Shown here: positions 48,981 to 63,000 of the stretch, in pieces
Layout: every line of letters begins with the position of its first letter
Position numbering within the stretch: position 1 is the first letter of the stretch
Source of the DNA: Chrysogorgia sp. JL179-B06
Taxonomy: Eukaryota; Cnidaria; Anthozoa; Scleralcyonacea; Chrysogorgiidae
Length of the DNA stretch: 64,000 nucleotides
Assembly: GCA_035772405.1 (NCBI GenBank)
Contig: JAYKKM010000253.1
Span: forward strand, 1 to 64,000
Reading direction: 5' to 3'
The notes under the pieces: generated by a model
The model's input: only the letters and a program-made list of their open reading frames with translations
Databases searched by the model: none
What the model was told of the DNA's origin: nothing
Translations under genes and position numbers: made by a program

Positions 48981-49210
48981 TATAATTTTCAGTTGCCCTT
49001 CTAGAACTGAATCCTGACTTTTGTTATCTGTGTTTATGTGTACGTGAAATTTATGGTAATTATTTTAGCTGTTTAATAAGAGATGTCTTTGTCTCCAAAG
49101 ATAGCTACTTGTTAAAGTAATGGGTGATTTTTGTTGCCAAAATTTGCAGAGCTCTTCCCCTGTTTGAACTTTTGTTTACTTTGGCTAATTTCATAGGCAT
49201 TATCTGCGAG

Positions 49211-49430
49211 TAATGCATGAGTCAATTCCATGAGTGACCATCCCCCCCCCCCCCGGGACACCCCCACAAATTTGCTCGGTACACTGTTCCCAGGGGTCGG
49301 GAATTTGCCTTCCAAGCGGGGAATTTGCCACTTACTTACCGGGAATTTGCATTGTCTTTACAAAAAAATGCTAATGCCCGGGTGTAGTCTGGGGGGAGGG
49401 ATGGTCACTCATGGAATTGACTCATGCATA
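49211..49430. mobile_element. Small MITE, about 218 bp, 35-bp inverted ends
   Basis: ATGCATGAGTCAATTCCATG AGTGACCATCCC at 49213 and the inverse ending at 49428. The centre is G/C rich and holds no ORF. Confidence 0.75.
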
Positions 49431-49439
49431 ACACCCCTT

Positions 49440-50092
49440 GCTCTACATGTATATATGCCACTAGAAACACCAATCACACACTCAATTGACTATATATATA
49501 CAATAATTATAAAATGTGGTGCAAATTTACTCTATCAGTGTAGGATTAGGATCTGAAGCTTGGGAAATGATTTGCCATGGGCATAGAGGTGGCCAAATCC
49601 ATGGTACTACAGCAGTTTAAGCAAAAAATGTTGATGAATAGTAAATCACAATTGCCACAACCTCTGCAGGGACTGCGGAGCACTTTTTAGAGTGTGGGGT
49701 GGGGGGGAGCGCAATTTCAAATGGCGAAGATTGGGGGTGCAGAAAAATATGTTGAACATTGTACTATTTCAATTTTATTTTACAACCCAATTTAAGAAAA
49801 TTAATATCAGGAAAAAAGTGGGGTGCAAATTGCCCCCACCCGGCTCTGAGGCCGCTGCTCTGAGTGTTACAGTAGTATTAGGGTTAGGGTTAGATTACCG
49901 TAAAATCCATGGAGAAGATGATTATGAATGTCTTTAGGTATTTATCGAAGAGATTTGATCTTGATGTGGAAGGCATGCAGTGATGGGGAAATATTTAGAA
50001 AATGGGTGTTCATCAGTTGCCCAGAGTACATATCTTTTATATCTTTTTGCCGTGTTAAAAACAGCTGTGATTCGTTAGTACATACTGTAGTG
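49440..50092. other. Spacer upstream of PIP5K1, no gene recognised
   Basis: Low-complexity bits only, including TTAGGGTTAGGGTTAG at 49879-49894. The PIP5K1 5' UTR and promoter should lie in or upstream of this stretch. Confidence 0.35.
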
Positions 50093-50330
50093 TCTAAACA
50101 GAATACCTCGGCACCAGCGGGAACATTTTCTTGCAGCCATTCCCGCTGCTACACATGCCCTTTCCTCATTCCCACCATAATTATTACTGCCCTAAATCCA
50201 ACCACCCAATCCATCATACTTCACCAATGTCCACCAACATCATTTCTTGCAACAAATACCCTAAAATCTACATCAGTGAAACCGGCTCTTACTTCGTGTA
50301 CCGGACACAGAAATTTGCATTCAGTAAAAT
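50093..50330 (+). pseudogene. Remnant of a GIY-YIG endonuclease-bearing retroelement
   Basis: Across two frames: PAGTFSCSHSRCYTCPF (50114-50164), then NIISCNKYPKIYISETGSYF (50234-50293). The Cys-rich CxxxRCxTCP followed by Y.I.C..C...YIGET is the linker and GIY-YIG start of Penelope-like proteins. It differs from families A and B. An inverse repeat (GCACTGTATATAACTGCCTC, 50338-50357, and its partner near 50456-50480) borders it. Confidence 0.5.
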
Positions 50331-50655
50331 GGTAGTTAGCACTGTATATAACTGCCTCGTTCTTTAAAAAATCCCATAATATTTTATCTAGGATAGGTTT
50401 CATTCATGAATTGGACAATTCCAGGACAAAAATAAACAGGATTGTTTAAGGAACGAGGCAGTTCTATACAGTGCTAAATTTCTGTGTCTGGTACACATGC
50501 CTTTCAGACAGGTTTGCTGAACATCTTTGTTCCATGAGGAACAATGACATTGACTTGTTATTTTAAAAACTCAGTGGAAACAGTTTTTTTAATAAAATGT
50601 TTTAGCATATTTTTAGTTTGTCTAAACTAATATTTGTATTTATACAGGAAAGGGA

Positions 50656-50815
50656 ATGACTTCATATGCTTTTTCTCCTAAAGGAAAGCAGACTGATAGT
50701 AAATCAAAAGTCAAACCAGCTCCAATTGAGGTAAGACAAAAAGTTAGGCAAACTTGTTAGCCTTGGATCTTTAGATTAGTCAGATTTATAGAATTTAGTA
50801 CTTTGAAAATGTAGT

Positions 50816-50846
<31 letters not shown>

Positions 50847-50971
50847 ATGGCTTGTTGTTGTATGGCTTGTTGTTGTATGGCTTGTTGTTGTATGGCTTGT
50901 TGTTGTATGGCTTGTTGTTGTATGGCTTGTTGTTGTATGGCTTGTTGTTGTATGGCTTGTTGTTGTATGGC

Positions 50972-51026
<55 letters not shown>

Positions 51027-54000
51027 ATGTCTTCTTGTTGTTGTATGGCTTGTTGTTGGTGTTGTTGTTGTTGTATGGCTTGTTGTTGTTGGTGTTGTTT
51101 CGTCATTGTCATCATCATTGTCAATGGGGTTGATGTTGTTGGTCGTTAGGTCTTGAGGTTATGACCTCTTGTCAAGGCCCTGTGGTCAACTTTAGTTCAT
51201 ATTTATGATGGGAGCTCATTTCTGCTTTTCATTTTAAAAACATTCTGTTTTATTTTGCTGTAGCTAAGTCAAGTTGATGTGGTGAAGGAAAAATATAAAG
51301 ACCAAGAGAAAGATGTAACATTAACTAAAAAAGGCACAAAAATTGGACATAGAAGAATTAATGAAGATGGACAAATTACTTACAAGAAGGTATCAAATTT
51401 AGTTTTTAAAAGATATCACATGTCATGTTGATATAACACTTACCGGTAAAATCTGTAAGAAGATATCACATTAAGTTGAAGTGTCCAATTTCAATGCCAT
51501 ATTTGTTTCTCACTGAGTGCCTCCTCGACTTTCTTGCATGAGGAACTAAATAGTTTATTTTGACTAATTTTCGTAGCATTGCAATCAAAACAACTCCACT
51601 GCTGATAAAGAAGCACTCAATGATGTCGTATTTTCAAAACAAATATGGCGTCGAAATTGGACAAATTCTCCAACTTCAATTAGCCATATCTTCTTAACTA
51701 AATTGATAGGAATGCTGACTTTGGAAATAAACAAGTCAGTAATATTTGACTTCTAACAGCTTAATCAAACGATTAGGGAGGCAAAGAAAGAAAGCACGCA
51801 TGAAGATTAGCATATTTATAACGCTCAGTTTCGCCTGACGGGGATGATGCAATAATTGCCATTTCGCGACCAGACAAAACAGAGTCGAAAACCTAGACCC
51901 GTGCTACCACAGTAGCCCGAGTAATTACACTGATAGTTATATTGATACCTATATTTTCTTACAGCAACCATCGTCTGCCCTGGTATCAGCAATTCAGTTA
52001 GGAATTCAGCATTCAGTAAGTATGTTTTTCATTTCAGTTTGTTGATCCAGTTCTGATATTGTTAAAAAGCTGACATGAGGCCAAATGTTATAGGTTGGTA
52101 GGTTGTCATCAAAAGCAGAACGTGATGTACTGATGGGAGATTTTTATGAAATTGAAAGTGTGTACTTTCCAAGGTTTGTAATTATATTACAGGTGATTCA
52201 TCATGAATATTATCACCACCATCATTACTACCACCATCACCACCACTATCATTATCACCATCATCATTACCACCACCACCATCATCATCACCACCACCAT
52301 CATCACCACCATCATCATTATTACCATCATCATTATTACCATCATCATTACTACCACCATCATCACCACCATCATCATCACCACCATCATTACTACCACC
52401 ATCATCACCACCATCATTATTATCACCATCATCATCACCACCATCATTATTATCACCATCATCATCACCACCATCACTACCACCACCATCACTACCACCA
52501 CCATCACAACCACCACCATCACTACCACCATCACTACCACCACCATCACTACCACCATCACTACCACCACCATCACCATCATCACCACCATCATCACCAC
52601 CACCACCATCACTCACCACCATCACTACCACCACCATCACTACCACCATCACTACCACCACCATCACTACCACCATCACTACCATCACCATCATTACCAC
52701 CATCAACTCCATCACCACCATTATCACCACCACCATCACTACCACCACCATCACTACCACCATCACTACCACCACCATCACTACCACCATCACTACCATC
52801 ACCACCATTACTACCACCACCATCACTATCACCACCATCACTACCATCACTATCACCATCATAATTATTATCACTACCACCATCATCACCACCATCACCA
52901 CCATCATAATCATCATCACCATCACTACCACCACCATCATCATAATCATCATCACCACATCATAATTATCATCACCACTATCATCATCATAATCAGCATC
53001 ACTATCACCATCATAATCATCATCACCACCATTACCACCACCATCATCACCATCATAATAATAATGATAATAAACTGTATAAATATCTCTTTAGTAATGG
53101 TCATCAAGAAACACCTGCTCACCACTACAGTGATTTTAGATTCAAAGCTTATGCACCAAAAGCATTTAGGTAATTGTAAATACTCCTGAATAGCCTACTT
53201 CCTACTGTCCTTATGATGATTGTGAATGGGATGAGTACTGATATATTTTTTCATATTCCACAGGTATTTTCGTGAATTATTTCATATCGCACCTGATGAT
53301 TTCCTCGTAAGTAGGCCTTATGTAACCAAAAAAAGTAAATATACAGGCATGTGTTATATAAACCATTGCAATGTTTTCTTTAAGATCTCGCTATGTCACG
53401 AAGCTCTACGGGAACTGACTAACCCTGGTGCAAGTGGGTCATTATTTTACCTCAGCATGGATGATCAGTTTATTATCAAAAACAGTACAAAACATAAGGA
53501 AGCGGAATTCTTACAAAAACTACTGCCTGGCTATTATCTGGTAAGAGATTGGACTTTTTTTCGACATTTAAAGTACCATCTCACGTTTAGAGATTTTACA
53601 TATCCGTAATATTTGGGTCTTCCTGAGCAAAATCATAATATATATTGTCAGCCGAAAATTCCATCTTCGTGGAGTTTTTCGCTGTTAAAGTTATCGGATG
53701 TGATATCACAAGAGGCATTCCAAACCAGTTTTCTTTTGTTACTTCCACAAAAATGCCTCTTGTGACATCACATCTGGTAACTTTAACAGCAAAAAAGTCC
53801 ATGAAGATGAAATTTTCAGCTGACAAGATATATTATGATTTTGCTCAGGAAGAACCAAATATTACGAATGTGTAAAATCCCCAAACGTGAGATACTTTAC
53901 TTTACTTTACTTTACTTTACTTTACTTTACTTTACTTTACTTTACTTTACTTTACTTTACTTTACTTTACTTTACTTTAATCTGTAAAGCTTTGGAATGA

Positions 54001-57000
54001 ATGGTTCCTTCAAATCTGTTTTTATGTTTTAGAATTTAAATCAAAATAAAAGAACGCTATTGCCGAAGTTTTTTGGTCTCTACTGTTATCAGGTAATTTC
54101 TGGTGTTATCTGATGGAAAAAATATGAAATATGCCTTCGTTTTATCAAGTACTTGCCACAATTAGTAATTATCATCTATCGGTATTGTGATAATTTGATC
54201 GTTATCTGTTTATGATTTATTTCTGGGTTTTTTCGCAGTGTGGTGGCAAGAATATTAGACTGGTAGTTATGAACAATCTTTTACCATCAGGATATAAAAT
54301 TCACTTGAAATATGATCTCAAGGTAATGTTTTTGGTGTAGTATAGTGGGGGGAGGGTTGGAGGGAGGGCGGAAGGGAGGGAGCAAGGTGAGGAAGGAAGG
54401 GAGAAAGGAAGGTGAGGAAGGGAGGGAGGGAGGGAGGGAGGGAGGGAGGAAGGAAGGAAGGAAGGAAGGAAGGAAGGAAGGAAGGAAGGAAGGTGAGGAA
54501 GGAAGGTGAGGAAGGAAGGCGAGGAAGGAAGGCGAGGAAGGAAGGAAGGTGAGGAAGGAAGGAAGGCGAGGAAGGAAGGCGAGGAAGGAAGGCGAGGAAG
54601 GAAGGAAGGAAGGCGAGGAAGGAAGGCGAGGAAGGAAGGAAGGTGAGGAAGGAAGGAAGGGAGGAAGGAAGGCGAGGAAGGAAGGAAGGTGAGGAAGGAA
54701 GGTGAGGAAGGAAGGACGGAAGGAAGGAAGGAAGAAAGGATGGAAGGGAGGGAGGTAGGAGGAAGGAAGGAAGGATGGAAGGAAGGAAGGACTGGATGGA
54801 TAGAGGGACAGATGGAGGGATAGGTGGAAGGATGGAGGTACAAGTGGAGGGATTGATGAACACAGGTGGGAATGGATGGGATGGTTAGGAAGAGAAGTTA
54901 TGCTTTTTATAGGTATACTAACTTGTTTAATGTTGGATTACTTCACGATATGCAACCGAAACTGAATGATTTCTATTTGCTTCCCTTCATCATTCTTTTA
55001 GGGCTCAACATATAAACGAAAAGCATCTAAAGCAGAGAGAGCTAAGTCGTCTTCTACGTTGAAAGATTTAGATTTTTTTGAATGACTTTCCTGGAGGTAT
55101 CTCGCTAGACTGGATACTTACAATGTTTTAACGAGAACCATTCAGAGAGATTGTAGAGTAAGTTGAGATTGAAGAAGAAACACTTTTATTTGTTAAAGGG
55201 ATACTCCAGCCAAAATACAAATGTAGTTCATATGAAATATCTTACTGACTTTTGTTTATTTCCAAAGTTTCAGCATTCCTATCAATTTCGTTAAAAGATA
55301 TGGCTAGTTGAAGTTGGAGAGTTTGTCCAATTTCGACGCCATATTTGTTTCTCAAATATGACATCACTGAGTGATTCTTTCTCAAACTCATTAATAATTC
55401 ATGAGCTAATTATCCAATAATAAAGACCCATCTAGTCACGGGATTGCATTTGGATAACTAAGTCAAACACCGTGTCTCAAAACACTACAATACAATTGAT
55501 CGGCATGCCGATCAAATGTATTGTAGTGTTCAAACTATTAAAAAACCCTCCCCCATGAGAGAATCATCCATAAATATATATAACCTATACTTCATTTGAG
55601 AAGCTATTTAAACAACTCCAGCTCGTGTCCCACCGGGATATCCAAACACGAGAAAACAATGTAACAAAAACACACTGTTTTCATACATTGTTTTCTCGTG
55701 TTTGGATATCCCGGAAAACACTCGCTGTCGTTGTTCAAATATTACATCTTGTATTATGCCTAAGAAGCTCTTCTACTTTCCTGCATGACGAACTAAACAG
55801 TTTATTTCAACTAATTTTCGTCGAAAGAGCATTCACAACAGCTATCACTATGTGATCGCCATCAAAACAACTCCACTGCCGATAAAGAATCACTCAATGA
55901 CGTCATATTCGCAAAACCAATATGGCGTCAAACTCCTCAAATTCTCAACTTCAACTAGCCATATCTTCTTAACTAAATTGATAGGAATGCTGAAACTTTG
56001 GAAATAAACTGAAGTCAGTAAGATCTTTCATATGAACTACATTTGTATTTTGGCTGCAGTATTCCTTTAAAATTTTTATTTCTAATTTTATGTGTTTACG
56101 TTCTTTAGGTTCTTGAGAGTTTTAAAATCATGGACTACAGTTTATTATTAGCAATTCATAATGTGGACGACGCTGCTCGGGAGAAGAGAGAGGTAATCTT
56201 TCACTATGTCAGTGCTCGAAATGATTTTGGCGAAGTCGGTGGTCAACATGACTGGTCAGACGTGAATTCAGGTGGTCAGATCTAAAATTTGGATGGTCAA
56301 CTATTTTTTCTTTAATTTGTGCATTAAAAACAAACATTCGTCTTTCCTTCTATAACTTTGTATCAGTACACAAGACCATGAACGTTCGATCGTCACTTCT
56401 GCTGCCGCCATTTTGACAGCAACTTCCATCTCAGGGCTTTTGTTTAAAGTTGAAGTCAACCCCCCGGTGCGACAACTTGGCCTCAAATGAAATATAATTT
56501 TCAAGTTCTTATTTCCTTGTTTAACCAATAAAACTAAGCAGCCTTTTAAAACCTTTTTAAGGCGCCACTGTTAAAGCCATTTACTGACTTTAGTGATATT
56601 TAGTTAAGATTTTGAAGGTGTGGGTAAATACTCGTCCGGTCGTTCGATTCGTCCAATTGGTCCGGTCGTAACGAGCGGAACAAGTCGTGAAGTCTTGTGA
56701 ATGTTGTTTGATTGTGTAGTCGCCAGTCGGACAGTAGGCCAAAATATTCGTCGGGTCGTTCGATTCGTCCAATTTGAAGCGCAGCTATGTAGCTTAACAC
56801 AACATTGTTTATGTTTATGTTTATATTTTGTTTTTTTCTTCAGGCACGTGGGGAACCCTCCTCAACAGCTGGAACCAAACCAACTAAAGCTGTCACCACC
56901 ATTAAGAATACAAATGGTAAAAATTTTACTTAAAAATTTAACTTGTAAAAATCCTCCATCAGTTTTATTACTCCACATTACTTCATTCAATTTCCAAAAT

Positions 57001-60000
57001 GTTTTCGAATTTAGAACATTTAAATAACCAACCCATACAGAGTTTTTGATTTGTTATTCCTTCCTGGTTTCTTGTCGTTTAGAAGATGGACAAGCAAGAG
57101 AGAAAAGTACAAACGAGTTAGCCAAAGGAGTCCAAGCTACTGCTGCAGTCACAAGAAACCCTTCGTCTAGAAACAGAGATGATTTTGCAGCCTACTGGGA
57201 GGCTATTCCACAGCACAGAGATAACGAAACTCCGTAAGTAAAACTAGAGTGTTCTTTAACGCGAGACTTCAACTATACAATCTCTGAGGAGTGTCCTATC
57301 TAGGTGAAAGACTGAGTGTTACTGTAGTGTAAGAAGACTTAGGGAACAACACAAGTTAAGGTAACCAACCTCTGAGGAGTGTCCTATCTAGGTGAAAGAC
57401 TGAGTGTTACTGTAGTGTAAGAAGACTTAAGGAACAACACAAGTTAAGGTAACCAACCTCTGAGGAGTGTCCTATCTAGGTGAAAGACTGAGTGTTCTCT
57501 GTCTTGATTTCTTATTTCCCCCATAAACATTTCTTTTAGTTATGGTGCTATTAGAGCTCGCAATGCTAAGGGAGATCGCTTGCTACTCTTTATTGGAATA
57601 ATTGATATTTTACAAAGCTACAGGTGAGACATATAGCAAGAAGGTGCATTGTAATATATATTCTGTGGTGTCTGAGGAGTAACATTAATAATAATTATAA
57701 ATAATTATAATGATTACAAATAATTATAATGATTACAAATAATTATAGATAATTATAATAATTATTAATAATTATTAATTATAATAATTATAAATAATTA
57801 TTAAATAATTATAATAATTATAAATAATTATAATAATTAATTATAATAATTATAAATAATTATAAATAATTATAAATAATTATAATAATTATATATAAAT
57901 AATTAATATAATAATTATAAATAATTATAAATAATTATAAATAAATTATAATAATTATAAATAATTATAATAATTATAAATAATTATAAATAATTATAAT
58001 AATTATGATAATAATTACGCAGCACTCAACTGTTTTATAATTCTTGTAATATATTTTGTATAGAATAAAGAAACGATTGGAGCATGGTTGGAAATCTGTT
58101 GTTCATGATGGAGTAAGTGATGAAACAAGGTCAAATTATACATACAGTCGACTCCCGATCTTGCGCTAACTTTGAAGCTGCCGCTTATTTTGAAGCAGCC
58201 GTGTATTCTGTCTTTTTTGCATTACATAAAATGTGTATCTTCATTCAACCTTTGCCGCGTAACTCCTTCAAAATGTCAATACATTTCTTTTGTCCCTCGA
58301 AGTGCAGTGTGCATGGCACTTGTATCCCTTCCCCATTAGTTGAGAATCGTCAGAGCGTATTAACTGACTATTTCTCGAAAAAGTGACACGCATGAACTCT
58401 GTAGCAGTAGCCCGACGTTGTTCGCAGTACCTAGTCTTCTCCTGGTGCTTTGTTTTTGTTTTGTTTTCACGTTACGTTACGTTCTGATTTATAATATTTA
58501 GAAATATTGTTCCATTCCATACAGTAAATTAAATTTGATTAAAATGACACTGCATGAATAGAAATACACAGTAAACACCGTTTTTTCCTTATTTCGTGTC
58601 ATTTGTTCTCAACTCCCGATAACTTGAACTCCCGGTAACTCGAATCTTTTTCTGTTTCCCTTGAAGGTTCGACTTATCGGGAGTCGACTGTACATATATA
58701 TTGACGTAATCGAGCAAATACATTGCCCTAATTACCAGACCCCAAATAATCCTAAGCCCTAAACCTTACTCATAACATTGCCTTTATAAACCTTTCCTTC
58801 GCTAGGGATTCCATATCTGTTTCACAGACCAAGTTTTTATTCCACAAGATTCCAGGACTTTATGTCCGAGAATGTTTTCCGAAAGCTTCCAGGTATTCAA
58901 TATTTCTCATGTCTTGTTTCACAAACTGTTTGCAACTATTATACTATACCATCCATCAATATTACTTAGTATAAAGTAAATGGTTTGAACCTAGGAGTAT
59001 CATTAGATGTGTGAAGTTGATCATCCAGGTTGTTGTAGTCTTGAGAAAGACTGTTGTTGGTGACTGACGTTTCGACGGCCTCAGCGGCGGTCACGAAAGA
59101 CAGGGTGGGACACTTATATTGGTGAAACCGGCAGAAACCTAAAAATCAGACTAGCTGAACACAAACGAGCTACTAGAAACGGGGACAGGACTAATCACAT
59201 AGCTGAACACCACGTACAAACAAAACACGATATTGACTGGGACTTAGCTAAATGCATCGCCTTTAACACAAACTACAAACAGCGACTTACATTAGAAAGT
59301 TGGTATACCAACTTGGAACATAAACCACTTAACAGATCACAACAATTACCAACACCATACAAAAGACTTCTTTGCACGCACCAACGAACAATAGACCTAC
59401 CGACAAATACTATACCCACGCTTAACGCATGACAAACAATATTGGCCCACGCTTAACGCATGACGAACAATATTGGCCCACGCTTAACGCATGACGCGAC
59501 ACCCACTCACACTAATTATGACACAAACAAACTATGACGTAATGAACCAGACGTATATATAGGTAAACCCTGACAAACATGCTTTACTTGACTCTGAAGA
59601 TGACCGCTGCTGAGGCCGTCGAAACGTCAGTCACCAACAACAGTCTTTCTCAAGACTACAACAACCTGGACGAGCAACTTCAATTATAGATATTTATTGT
59701 AATAATACCTATTTGTGTGATTAGTTAGATTTGACTGTTTATTCATACCTCACTATATGATCAGACATAGTTTGACGCTACTCTAGCTTTAAAAAGTTTT
59801 TTGAACGTAACTTTAAAAGTTACTGTCCATGTCCCAACGTTTCGACACTCCAGTCTAGTGTCTTCATCAGGGGTGATCGTTGTAAAGTTAGGATCCCTAT
59901 TTATACCCTCATAGAACTGATGATGACGTTATCTATTAACAAGATGCAAATAAGCTTCTGGTAATAAACCACCGTCATCGCGATTCAATGGGGTGTGAGC

Positions 60001-63000
60001 GCATGTCGCGATTCAATGAGGGTATAAATAGGGATCCTAACTTGACAACGATCACCCCTGATGAAGACACTAGATTGGAGTGTCGAAAGAGTGAAAAAAC
60101 TTTTTAAAGCCAGAGTAGCGTCAAACTATGTCTGATTTATCACCTGGTTGCGTTGGGAAATTATTTGTCGACTATATGATGTTTATCTATTTCTAGACTC
60201 CAAGGCGCAAGTCACGCGATCTCCTTCAAAAAAGCGCGCAAGTTTTAACACGGGCAAAGGGAGAGAACGGTTACGAACTGCGTCAGACACGGAGAGACAT
60301 GGGAGTAAGAGTGGAGAGCAGGGTACTAAAGCAAATATATCTATATCACTGGACGTTGGACCTGCAAGTAAGTAACATAAGTCCAACTCATCTTGTTGTA
60401 TTCTATCTTATCCCTTTCTAATTCATCTCATATCATTCCCTTACCATCCCATATTTCGCGCTCTCATCCATCCTATCCCTTTCTGTCCCATCTCTCCCCT
60501 CTCATCCAATCCTATCCATTTCTATCCCATCTCCCCTCTCATCCAATCCTATACTTTTCCATCCCATCTCTCCCCTCTCATCCCATCCATCTCTCCTATC
60601 TATATCCCATCTCTCCATTCTCCCTCATCAATCATCCCATCCCATCTCATCCCTTCATCCATCCATCTCCCTTCTCCATCCCATCTCATCCATCCTTTAT
60701 CCATCCCATCTCTCCATCCTTATCCTATCCATCCCATCTCTCATCCAATCCTATCTCTATCCATCCATCTCTCCCCTCTCATCCATCCCATCTCTCCCCC
60801 CTTATCCATCCCCATCTCTCCCCATCCATCCTATCTTCCCCCTCTCATCCCTCCTATCATCCCCCATCCTATCCCTCTCACCCCATCTCATCTATACTAT
60901 CCCTTTCCATTCCATCTCTCCCCACTCATCTCTGCTCCCCCTCTCGAAATCATAAAACATCGATAATCTCGATAATCGATTCTCCGAAAAAAATCGATAC
61001 GACAACACAACATGATAACGAATGTTTCTTTCCGGAATTAAAAAGTTGTGAATAACGTGACTTTAAATGTATTTAACGCGTTAAGCGCGTATCAAATGTC
61101 CAAAACACACGCTCTTTGTCTCTAAGGAAGTTGTCATCTCTGTTATTGACTCGCGCTTCATTGGCTGTCAATTCAAGACAGTCCAATCAGGATGGATTAT
61201 TACTTGCATGGCAATAAGACAATGGCTAGTAATGTTCACGGGTCAAGTGACTCAAGTCTCGCCTTCTAAAGTCGCCCGCAACCCAAGTCCGCAAGTTTGA
61301 AAGCGCTTTTAATTTTCAAAATTTGATAAATTAGAAAGACACTCAACTGGCGTTTTGTAACAAAAGACGATAAACACTGCCAAAATTCCTGTCACAGAAC
61401 AGCAATGAAAACATTTCTGCCGAATCAACAAAATATGCACCACAATTCCCGCCATCACGGCAACACCACAATCTTCGCAGAACATCTAAACCAACGCCAA
61501 TAAGCAAAAGAATATGACCCGTCAGGAGCCCAAAAGCGAAAGCCATTACAGAGCATATTGTGAAAAAGATGATGGGTTCCGTGACCTCATAAACATGCGT
61601 GGCCAACCTAACAAATCTCGAAAAGATGAGATCCGTCCATGATGAGGGCATAAGAGCTCTAAAGTGACAAAACACAACAAACGTCTCGAATTACGACTGA
61701 TGGCAGTATAACGCAGGACAGTTACTACACGATTACTGGTAAGTCAGAGATTTGAATTCATTTTATCCCTTTGCCCTTGTAATGTGTAACCTACACTACT
61801 TCGCCACCTGTTTACTCTAATTTATGCCGATTATCTTATTTATCTTATTTTTGTGCAGTGCTTTTCTTCATAGATGGGAAAATGAACTGCAAAAGTCTCG
61901 CGACAAGAGCCAGTGTTGATCGTCATACGGGAGTTAATTTGGCTGCTGAGATCAATGACATATGGTCGAAATGCGTTGCCTGCATACACGATAACGCAAA
62001 TCAATCTCGCTGGGGTACCTCATCGATGGCACACAGGATAGACCGAAGGCCTTCAATATCGGCTGTGCACATAGTCTTATCTTGGCATTGGATGAAGAAA
62101 GGAGTCGATAAGCCCTTGGAAAAATGGTTTGCTGCCGCCAGGAAGCTAGTGGGACACTTCAAAATGTCCAGTCTGGGACAACAAATGGCCTTCGCGTTAA
62201 AGTGAAGGAGATTCTGCCACCGGTACACATGCCATTCCAGGACGTTTCTACCAGGTGGAACTCTACTTTTTTCATGTTGGAGCGTCTGTCGCTGTTGCGC
62301 TGGCCAGTCGTTGCTGTGCTGTCCGACCAATCTCTCACGAAACCACCGGGTCTTAGACATGCCTGCCGAATCGTGGAAACACAGAACTGGCCACTGTTTC
62401 TTTTCAGTTCACAGTCCAGAACAACATCTGGTGTTATCCTGCCCGCCATTTGTGGTTTAGTGAAGCAGTTTGAAAGCCATGACATTCGAGCGTGTGGATG
62501 TTGGCCAACGAAGATTAGCCGCTCCGCCAGGCCAAAACTTTAGAGATACACTCGTGCAGTCATTGACTGAAAGATTCTTCATCGACGAATTGGATGTTTA
62601 TGCTGAAGAAACCCGCCACCTGTTAAAGCGTTGTTGGCTTCATTCATGGACCCTAGGTTTCCGCGATTTGCCATTCCTGAGTGGGAAGTCGAGCGGGAAT
62701 CATTGGTGGGGTTTGCCTCGCAGACCGTAAAAGACATGCATCGTCACCTGCAAGCAACGACACTGCTGTAGCGGAGATTGCGCAACCGCCGAAGAAAAAA
62801 TCCAGATCAGAATTAGCCATGGAAGAGCTACTTGGTAAAGGAAAATCGTCCGAGGAATCCACCGGTGAAGAAGCAGAAACTCGCGACGAAAAGAATGAAA
62901 AGATTGACAAAGAGATCAACAAACTACGCAATGAGGCACCGATACCATTGACGGAAGACCCGTTAGAGTGGTGGAAGGAAAACGAGAAACGTTACCCTTT

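Noticed and set aside
61343..61675. 110-codon hydrophobic frame on the minus strand
   Set aside because: No known domain, lies within a transposon region, and no splice or promoter context supports it.
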